Shown here: piece after piece, positions 58,292-64,000 of the stretch
How the letters are laid out: each line of letters opens with the position of its first letter
Position numbering within the stretch: position 1 is the stretch's first letter
DNA from: Paraburkholderia phenazinium
GTDB lineage: Bacteria > Pseudomonadota > Gammaproteobacteria > Burkholderiales > Burkholderiaceae
DNA: 64,000 bases
Assembly (NCBI RefSeq): GCF_900141745.1
Contig: NZ_FSRM01000001.1
Location: 620,001 to 684,000 of the forward strand
Reading direction: 5' to 3'
Translations under genes and position numbers: made by a program
Notes under the pieces: generated by a model
Database searches by the model: none
Seen by the model: the letters and a program-made list of their open reading frames with translations, nothing else
Told to the model about the DNA's origin: nothing

Positions 58292-59191
58292 ATGGACCTA
58301 ACCCTGCTACGAGCATTCGTCACTGTCGCCCACGAGGGCAACCTCACGCGTGCAGCGGTGCAACTACACCTAACCCAACCAGCCGTCAGCCTACAGATCA
58401 AGCACCTGCAGGAAACGCTAGGCCTGACATTGTTTACCCGTACCTCCCACGGCCTATCATTAACCCGCGACGGCCAGGCGCTTCTCCCCCACGCAGAACG
58501 AGCCCTCACCGCCGCCAGCGACGTAGACCGCGCCGCCGCTTCATTACGCCACGAAGTGCGCGGCCGCTTACGCATTGGCACCATCCTCGATCCGGAATTC
58601 CTCCGCCTCGGCGGTTTCCTCAAACAACTCGTCGAGACCTGGCCACACATCGAAACAGCGCTGCGCCATGGCATGTCCGGCTGGGTCCTCGAGCAGATCC
58701 GTACAGGCGAGCTCGATGTCGGCTACTACATCGGCCAGCCATCGGACGACGAAACGCGTGACAGCGCCATCTTCCACGCCGTCACGCTGACGCACTTCCA
58801 GTACCGCGTGCTCGCGCCCGCCGGCTGGAAAGACCGCGTTAAAGGCGCGCGCGACTGGCGCGCGCTCGCCGCCCTGCCGTGGATCTGGACGCCGCCCGCG
58901 TCCGCCCATCACCGGCTTCTGTCGCGCCGCTTTGCCGAGGCCGGCGTCAAGCCTGTTAAGGTGGCTGAGGTCGATCAGGAGCCGTCGATGCTCGATCTGG
59001 TCAAATCCGGCGTTGGCCTGACCCTCGTGCGCGACGCAACCGCCATCGCCGAGGCCCATGCGCACGCGCTCACCATCGTCGAGGGTGTAACGGTGCCGAC
59101 CCAGTTGAGCTTCGTCACGCTAGCCACCCGCAAGGACGATCCGGCCATCGCCGCCGCCCTCAAGCTCATCGAGCAGCAATGGGCGATATGA
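58292..59191 (+). CDS. LysR-family transcriptional regulator
   Basis: 299 residues. The N-terminal winged HTH (1-60) is MDLTLLRAFVTVAHEGNLTRAAVQLHLTQPAVSLQIKHLQETLGLTLFTRTSHGLSLT, a textbook LysR head. The effector-binding domain follows (about 90-295) with RIGTILDPEFLRLGGFLKQLVE and GVGLTLVRDATAIAEAH. The target genes are unknown. The neighbouring, divergently transcribed GMC oxidoreductase would be the usual candidate, but the repeat element lies between them. Confidence 0.94.
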   Translation: MDLTLLRAFVTVAHEGNLTRAAVQLHLTQPAVSLQIKHLQETLGLTLFTRTSHGLSLTRDGQALLPHAERALTAASDVDRAAASLRHEVRGRLRIGTILDPEFLRLGGFLKQLVETWPHIETALRHGMSGWVLEQIRTGELDVGYYIGQPSDDETRDSAIFHAVTLTHFQYRVLAPAGWKDRVKGARDWRALAALPWIWTPPASAHHRLLSRRFAEAGVKPVKVAEVDQEPSMLDLVKSGVGLTLVRDATAIAEAHAHALTIVEGVTVPTQLSFVTLATRKDDPAIAAALKLIEQQWAI

Positions 59192-59417
59192 GTCCGGCTC
59201 ATGACAGCGAGAAGGCTTGCGGCGGCGAATCACATGAATCACCCAAATCACCGCCAACGTAACGCCACGGTCACGCGCTTTTTGCTAGATTCAGGGTTCG
59301 CGCACGTTGTCCGCGCAGCGCTTTTGTTTTGAGTTCGTTCGAGTTTGTCCTTCACGGCACGCTTCATCCTGTCCCACCCGAAGCCGCCGAAAATCCATCC
59401 TTCCTCAGGAGCCTGAC

Positions 59418-59954
59418 ATGGCCCGCAACATCGAAATCAAAGCCCGCGCCCAGCACTTCGATCAACTCAGCGAACGCGCCGCGGAACTGTCGCCCGAGGC
59501 TCCGCTGATCTTCCGCCAGCAGGACTTCTTCTACGATGTGCCGCGTGGCCGCCTCAAGCTGCGGCAGTTCGACGACGGCACGCCCGCTGAACTGATCTTC
59601 TATCAGCGCGACGACCGCGACGGCCCCAAGGCTTCGTACTACACGCGCAGCCCCGTGACCAATCCGGAAGCCATGCACTCGCTGCTCGCCACGGCATTGA
59701 CCACACGTGGCATCGTCACCAAGGAACGCCACGTCTACACGATCGGACGTACGCGGATTCACCTCGACCGGGTGGACGGTCTGGGTGACTTTGTCGAGCT
59801 GGAAGTGCTCCTCGCGCAGGACGACGAGGAGGAAGACGGGCACGCTGAAGCGCACGAGATGTTTGCGAAGCTAGGGGTGCCGGAGTCGGATCTGGTGGCC
59901 GTCGCGTATGTGGATCTGCTCAGCCCGGATAGCGAGCCGCGCAAGGTTGCATAG
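59418..59954 (+). CDS. CYTH-domain protein (class IV adenylate cyclase/thiamine-triphosphatase type)
   Basis: 178 residues. ATG 59418 is chosen because CAGGAGCC lies just upstream and the protein starts MARNIEIKARAQ, where the N-terminal E-x-E-x-K motif (EIKAR) begins a triphosphate tunnel. Further ligands: FFYDVPRGRLKLRQFD, HVYTIGRTRIHLDRVDGLGDFVELEVLL. Members bind and hydrolyse triphosphates or convert ATP to cAMP; the specific reaction is unassigned. Confidence 0.88.
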   Translation: MARNIEIKARAQHFDQLSERAAELSPEAPLIFRQQDFFYDVPRGRLKLRQFDDGTPAELIFYQRDDRDGPKASYYTRSPVTNPEAMHSLLATALTTRGIVTKERHVYTIGRTRIHLDRVDGLGDFVELEVLLAQDDEEEDGHAEAHEMFAKLGVPESDLVAVAYVDLLSPDSEPRKVA

Positions 59955-59987
59955 TCCGTCAGGTGGCCAGCAGGACCGCCCGGCGGG

Positions 59988-60497
59988 TCACCGCCCGCTG
60001 CCTGCCTGGCCGGCGGCGGCCCCCGGCGCCAGATGCCCCAACGGCAACGGCCCGTTGCGCTTGAATGTAGTGAGCACGATATTCGAGCGCACACTGTCCA
60101 CCCCCGGCACGCGCATCAGCTTCTTCATAACAAACGACGACAGCGCGTTCAGATCGGGCGCAACAATGCGCAGCAGATAATCCGCATCGCCGACCACCGC
60201 GTGGCACTCGAGCACCTCGGGCAGCATATCAATCTGCTGCTGGAACTGTTCGACGATCGAGTCGCCGTGATGCTTGAGCTTCAGACTCGTAAACGCGGTC
60301 ACGCCGAGGCCCAGCTTTTCGGGCCGCAGCACCACGCGATAGCCGTCCACCACGCCCAGCTGCTCGAGACGCTGCAACCGCCGGCCAATCTGCGACGGCG
60401 ACAGCGGTACCTGCTCGCCGAGTTGTTGATGCGTCGCCCGTCCAAAGCGCTGCAAGACCTCGAGCAACGCGAGATCGAAGTGATCAAGTTCAAGCAT
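59988..60497 (-). CDS. Lrp/AsnC-family transcriptional regulator
   Basis: 169 residues from ATG 60497 (MLELDHFDLALLEVLQRFG), which has GGGGAA upstream. The frame upstream is AT-rich and not protein-like. N-terminal HTH: ATHQQLGEQVPLSPSQIGRRLQRLEQLGVVDGYRVVL. The C-terminal RAM domain has HGDSIVEQFQQQIDMLPEVLECHAVVGDADYLLRIVAPDLNALSSFV. It is divergent from phhB, a placement typical of phenylalanine-degradation regulators that sense aromatic amino acids. Confidence 0.93.
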   Translation of the reverse strand: MLELDHFDLALLEVLQRFGRATHQQLGEQVPLSPSQIGRRLQRLEQLGVVDGYRVVLRPEKLGLGVTAFTSLKLKHHGDSIVEQFQQQIDMLPEVLECHAVVGDADYLLRIVAPDLNALSSFVMKKLMRVPGVDSVRSNIVLTTFKRNGPLPLGHLAPGAAAGQAGSGR

Positions 60498-60837
60498 GAT
60501 GATTCCCCGCATCAATATATCGTTTAATGCACGATTATTGCATACATAACTCAATCTATGCTTCGTTCACGCTCTCTATAAGCATTTACCGCACCGCGCA
60601 TAGCAATGTCTGAGCTGCCTGACACGTGAAGCCGTCGCAACGAGTCCGACCAGCATACCTCTCCTGCGCGGCCGTCACCTCCGCACATGCTCAAACACGC
60701 ATCGCCCTGCGCCGAGCCTTGATCCGTGAAAAAATAGGCCAATGTCCGCGCAATGCGCGCCGCTCCGATGCGGGCGCGCTACCGGCCGCCAAGACGGTTG
60801 CGCTAAGGTGCACCACTGCAGATCAGGAGGTATCCTC
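60498..60837. other. Divergent intergenic region between lrp-type gene and phhB
   Basis: 340 bases. The part next to the regulator (about 60500-60600) is AT-rich and probably carries both promoters. No phhA gene or remnant is visible here, although phhA normally stands between such a regulator and phhB. The rest is GC-rich with no gene-like frame. Confidence 0.6.
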
Positions 60838-61137
60838 ATGATTCACAAACTCACTTCCGAAGAGCGTTCCACGCAATTGGGCGAGTTGCGCGGCTGGGTA
60901 GCCGTAGCCGGCCGCGACGCGATCCAGCGACAACTCAAGTTTGCCGATTTCAACGAGGCGTTCGGTTTCATGACGCGGGTCGCAATCAAGGCCCAGGAAA
61001 TGGACCACCACCCGGAGTGGTTCAACGTCTATAACAAGGTGGAGATCACCTTGTCGACGCATGAGGCGAATGGGCTAACGGAACGGGACATTTTGCTGGC
61101 CCGTTTTATCGATCAGATCGCCATAGGGGCACAGTAA
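60838..61137 (+). CDS. phhB: Pterin-4a-carbinolamine dehydratase
   Basis: 99 residues. ATG 60838 follows CAGGAGG. Signature: [57 protein letters not shown], with the E-x-x-x-H-H-P catalytic box (EMDHHPEW). It dehydrates the tetrahydropterin carbinolamine formed by phenylalanine hydroxylase so the cofactor can be recycled. The hydroxylase gene phhA is not next to it, so it depends on a phhA elsewhere, or PhhB acts with another hydroxylase. Confidence 0.96.
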   Translation: MIHKLTSEERSTQLGELRGWVAVAGRDAIQRQLKFADFNEAFGFMTRVAIKAQEMDHHPEWFNVYNKVEITLSTHEANGLTERDILLARFIDQIAIGAQ

Positions 61138-61223
61138 AACTGGTGGTGAATGTCGTGCATAAAAGTGCGTTTGCAGTACGATGAAAGCGCTTTGCAGGCA
61201 TTCAGACGCGCAAACCTTCACTT

Positions 61224-61448
61224 CTACAGGCCATTCTTAAGGCGAACGTAAGAATTCCATGCTTCCCTCGCGGTCTCATCCAAACCTTCCGGTGGTAGCG
61301 CGTTCCGACGCTGTACAATCATCAGCGCATACGGCTTGGAGAGCGCGCTTGCCTCCTTGCACAGAACGAGTTCGTCGCCGCTCGAAGGTGAGCGGGCGCG
61401 CCAGAAGTTGATCGCGGCTTCCAGTTCGTGGATCGTTATATCGGACAT
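61224..61448 (-). CDS. DUF3717-family protein
   Basis: 74 residues. The sequence MSDITIHELEAAINFWRAR, then ELVLCKEASALSKPYALMIV, then ETAREAWNSYV, fits a small Burkholderia-typical domain family (DUF3717) of unknown role. Only a weak ribosome site (CGAGAG) precedes the ATG. It lies between phhB and the response-regulator gene on the opposite strand. Confidence 0.8.
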   Translation of the reverse strand: MSDITIHELEAAINFWRARSPSSGDELVLCKEASALSKPYALMIVQRRNALPPEGLDETAREAWNSYVRLKNGL

Positions 61449-61569
61449 GACTCTCGTGATCGCTCGATGGACGCGCAGGTACGGCGACGCCGCCAGGCAC
61501 CCTGTGCAGCAGGCGCCCCGGCGAACCGCGTGCCCGAACGCCTAAACCCATTGTACTTGAGCGAAACCC

Positions 61570-62256
61570 ATGCGACTCCTTCTGATCGAAGATGACCGCC
61601 CCATCGCACGCGGCATCCAAAGCAGTCTCGAACAAGCCGGCTTCACGGTCGACATGGTCCACGACGGCATTTTCGCCGAACAGGCCCTCACGCAAAACCG
61701 TCACGAGCTCGTGATCCTCGATCTGGGCTTGCCTGGCATCGACGGCATGACGTTGCTCTCGCGTTTTCGCCAGAGCAACCGGCATACGCCGGTGATCGTG
61801 CTGACCGCGCGCGACGAACTGAACGACCGCGTCCAGGGCCTGAATTCCGGCGCCGACGACTACATGCTGAAACCGTTTGAACCGGCCGAGCTCGAAGCAC
61901 GCATCCGTGCCGTGATGCGCCGCAGCGGTCCGCACGGCGACATGCCGCGTCCGGAAGTGTCGTTGGGCGGCGTGCGCCTGTCGGGCGTCGATCGCCGCAT
62001 CTTCAACGACGACAAGCCGCTCGAACTGTCGCCACGCGAATTCGCGGTGCTCGAAATGCTGCTGCTGCGTCATGGCCGCGTGGTCAGCAAAGCGCAGTTG
62101 CAGGATCACCTGACGCACTTCGGCGGCGATCTCGGCGACACCGCGATCGAAGTCTACGTGCACCGTGTGCGCAAAAAGCTCGAAAACTGCCGTGTCGAAA
62201 TCGTCACGGTGCGTGGCTTCGGCTACCTGTTGCAGGAAATCCGTCAGGCCGCATAA
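61570..62256 (+). CDS. OmpR-type response regulator
   Basis: 228 residues. Receiver domain 1-115 with phospho-acceptor D51 (VILDLGLPGIDG), acidic pair E7-D8-D9, T/S switch (VLTARDE) and the lysine in DYMLKPFEP. The winged-helix DNA-binding domain (about 125-225) ends VYVHRVRKKLENCRVEIVTVRGFGYLL. It partners the sensor kinase that follows. It is of the QseB/TctD subgroup by length and HPK partner type. Confidence 0.95.
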   Translation: MRLLLIEDDRPIARGIQSSLEQAGFTVDMVHDGIFAEQALTQNRHELVILDLGLPGIDGMTLLSRFRQSNRHTPVIVLTARDELNDRVQGLNSGADDYMLKPFEPAELEARIRAVMRRSGPHGDMPRPEVSLGGVRLSGVDRRIFNDDKPLELSPREFAVLEMLLLRHGRVVSKAQLQDHLTHFGGDLGDTAIEVYVHRVRKKLENCRVEIVTVRGFGYLLQEIRQAA

Positions 62257-62408
62257 TGGCCATGAAGGTCCAGGGTCGCCATCGCGGCCCGATGACCTGA
62301 CGGCGCTGGGCCGGCATGGCGCATCCATCGCGAGGATGCGCGGTTCGCCGTTGCCCAGCGGCTTTCAGCGGCTCACGTGCCGCTCGGCCTCTTTTATCGC
62401 GTTCGACC

Positions 62409-63914
62409 ATGCCCCACCCGGCCGCGAATAGCCTGCGTCGCACGCTGCTGCGCCGCCTTGCCGCTCCCCTCTCCCTGCTCGCTCTGATGAGCGGCCTGAT
62501 CGCTTACTGGCTCGCGTGGCAGTACACGCAGCACGTGGTCGACCGGTCGCTGGCGGACCTCGCCACGGCCATCTCCAGACAAATCCAGATTGCTGGCCCG
62601 AATGCGAAGGCGACGGTGCCGCCGCTCGCCCAGGCCATGTTCTCCGATCCTATCGAGCACCTGATCTACCGGATCAGCGACGGCGACACTGAAATCGCCG
62701 GCGATGCCAAACTGCCGCTGCAGGGCAAAAGCGTGCGCATCATGCACTACGCCTACGTGTTCGAAACGCAGTATCAAGGCGTCACGATGCGGGTTGCGCA
62801 GGTACGCGTCGATCAGCCAACGGGCAACCCGATCGTCATCGAGGTGGGGCAGCCGGTCGAGCACCGCATCGAGATCGCCGCCGAATTCCTGGTTGCCATC
62901 ATGATGCCGTTGCTGCTGCTGCTGCTCGCCGGCTGGGTAATCGTATGGCGGGTGGTGAACCAGCAGCTCAACCCACTCACCGATCTGGCCGACTCGCTGA
63001 ACCGGCAGACCCACACGTCGCTCGAGCCGGTTGACGAAACCTACGTGCCGGTCGAAATCCGTCCGCTGACGGGTGCACTGAACGCGCTGCTCGACCGCCT
63101 GAAATCCGCACTCGACGCCCAGCGCAAGTTCATCGCTGACGCAGCACATCAGCTGCGCACGCCGCTTACCGCCGTCAAATTGCATGCGGAACAGGCGGCC
63201 ATCGCCCGCGATCCGCAACACACGTTGGCGGCCGTGCGTGAACTGCGCGCCGCTGCGGACCGTGCGGTGCGTCTGTCGAACCAGTTGTTATCGCTGGCGC
63301 GCGCCGAGCCTGGCGAGCAGGCCGCGCGCTTCGTCAACGTCGACATGGCGGCGCTCGCCTTCGACACCGGTGCCGAATGGGTGCCGCGTGCGCTCGCCGT
63401 GCACGTCGACCTCGGTTTCCAGCGTCTGGACGACCCCGCCAACGATCGCCCGCTGATCGCGCGCGGCAACCCGGTGCTGCTGCATGAGGTGATTGCCAAC
63501 CTGCTCGACAACGCGCTGAAGTATGTGCCGCCCTCGCGCTTCGACGGCGGGCGTATCACGGTCACCGTCTCGCAGAGCACCGTCGGCGATGTGCGGATGG
63601 CTGAGATCGTCGTCGAAGATAACGGGCCAGGTGTGCCGCTGGTGCAGCAGGCTGATCTCTTCAAACGGTTTTTCCGCGGCGACGGCCAGAGCGAAAATGG
63701 AGTCGATAGCGGCGCGGGCCTTGGCCTCGCCATCGTTCACGACATCATGGTGCTGCATCACGGCAGCGTGCATTACGAGGATGCACCGGAAGGCGGGGCC
63801 CGCTTTATCGCGCGGATTCCGCTCATTCGCGCCGAAGCAGTGCGCGACACCGAGAACCGGCGCACCAAAAAAATCGGCGCACCAGGCGCCGATCGATCTG
63901 TTATTTCGCAGTAG
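62409..63914 (+). CDS. Sensor histidine kinase, TctE/QseC-type
   Basis: 501 residues from ATG 62409 (MPHPAANSLRRTLLRRL). An ATG at 62316 would add 31 residues and neither start has a clear ribosome site. Two transmembrane segments (about 21-40 and 165-185) flank a periplasmic sensor domain of about 125 residues. A HAMP-like linker (VNQQLNPLTDLADSLN) follows, then the H-box with H247 (DAAHQLRTPLTAVKLHAEQA), N-box LLDNALKYVPPS, and G boxes DNGPGVP and GAGLGLAIVHDIM. The last residues are encoded by a convergent terminator (63866-63893). The signal it senses is unknown; TctE relatives respond to tricarboxylates. Confidence 0.93.
   Translation: MPHPAANSLRRTLLRRLAAPLSLLALMSGLIAYWLAWQYTQHVVDRSLADLATAISRQIQIAGPNAKATVPPLAQAMFSDPIEHLIYRISDGDTEIAGDAKLPLQGKSVRIMHYAYVFETQYQGVTMRVAQVRVDQPTGNPIVIEVGQPVEHRIEIAAEFLVAIMMPLLLLLLAGWVIVWRVVNQQLNPLTDLADSLNRQTHTSLEPVDETYVPVEIRPLTGALNALLDRLKSALDAQRKFIADAAHQLRTPLTAVKLHAEQAAIARDPQHTLAAVRELRAAADRAVRLSNQLLSLARAEPGEQAARFVNVDMAALAFDTGAEWVPRALAVHVDLGFQRLDDPANDRPLIARGNPVLLHEVIANLLDNALKYVPPSRFDGGRITVTVSQSTVGDVRMAEIVVEDNGPGVPLVQQADLFKRFFRGDGQSENGVDSGAGLGLAIVHDIMVLHHGSVHYEDAPEGGARFIARIPLIRAEAVRDTENRRTKKIGAPGADRSVISQ
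63866..63893 (-). terminator. Minus-strand terminator inside the end of the sensor kinase gene
   Basis: ATCGGCGC (63873-63880) and GCGCCGAT (63886-63893) form an 8-bp stem with loop ACCAG, followed on the minus strand by seven T (63873-63867). It would stop transcription from the right-hand minus-strand gene (stop at 63972). On the plus strand it encodes the last residues of the sensor kinase. Confidence 0.85.
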
Positions 63915-63971
63915 TTTTCTCGCCCTGGATGGCCGCGCCATGGCCGGCCATCCAAAGACTGTGCGCGGGCA

Positions 63972-64000
63972 TTACTTCTTCTTTTTCTTGCCCTTCTTGT
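63972..64000 (-). CDS. C-terminal end of a lysine-rich protein
   Basis: Only nine codons plus a TAA stop (63974-63972) are inside the window. They read KKGKKKKK followed by the stop. Most of the gene is outside, so no family can be named. The Lys-rich tail is like those of nucleoid-binding or histone-H1-like basic proteins. A strong intrinsic terminator in the minus orientation follows at 63866-63893. Confidence 0.55.

Overview
The window looks like a Paraburkholderia/Burkholderia-type betaproteobacterial primary chromosome. It is GC-rich, the core genes sit in the order known for that group, and the atp operon lies beside parAB-rsmG-mnmG with two perfect parS sites, which places it close to the replication origin. 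Most genes are ordinary housekeeping genes. No tRNA, rRNA, CRISPR array or intact transposase gene was seen.

Layout. 1-10.9 kb: the end of a Gfo/Idh/MocA oxidoreductase gene, a small lipoprotein, then a glycine-catabolism block consisting of a strong sigma70-type promoter, a tandem glycine riboswitch, gcvTHP, an alginate-lyase-like exported protein and sdaA, followed by an orphan thiamine-diphosphate enzyme. Glycine is cleaved by GcvTHP and serine is deaminated to pyruvate by SdaA. 10.9-15.9 kb: a small accessory region with an MqsRA-like toxin-antitoxin pair, a 55-codon vgrG remnant, a large two-domain cell-wall hydrolase (M23-like fold plus GH19) and a small exported candidate immunity protein, with base composition falling toward AT at the 3' end. 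16.1-31 kb: a LivK-type receptor, trifunctional putA with a candidate PutA operator, a YeiH-family exporter with an overlapping small Cys-rich gene, priA, hemE, a PheC-like cyclohexadienyl dehydratase and an acyl-CoA ligase.

31.3-45 kb: the complete F1Fo ATP synthase operon (atpIBEFHAGDC, minus strand) with a recognisable promoter and terminator, then an ion transporter, parB, parA, rsmG and mnmG. 45-55.6 kb: two branched-chain amino-acid-type ABC systems on the minus strand. The first has a fused permease-ATPase and ends in a terminator hairpin whose core is a parS site. The second has the usual separate subunits. 55.8-64 kb: a GMC oxidoreductase and a divergent LysR regulator separated by a palindromic repeat element of about 500 bp, then a CYTH protein, an Lrp regulator, phhB without phhA, a DUF3717 protein, a two-component system, and the lysine-rich 3' end of a gene that leaves the window.

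The main non-coding signals are the riboswitch, two parS sites, a GTTGCA inverted repeat before putA, a family of hairpin repeats placed just upstream of start codons (five clear copies), the palindromic element at 57.7-58.2 kb, and two intrinsic terminators that do not follow any recognised gene and may mark small RNAs.
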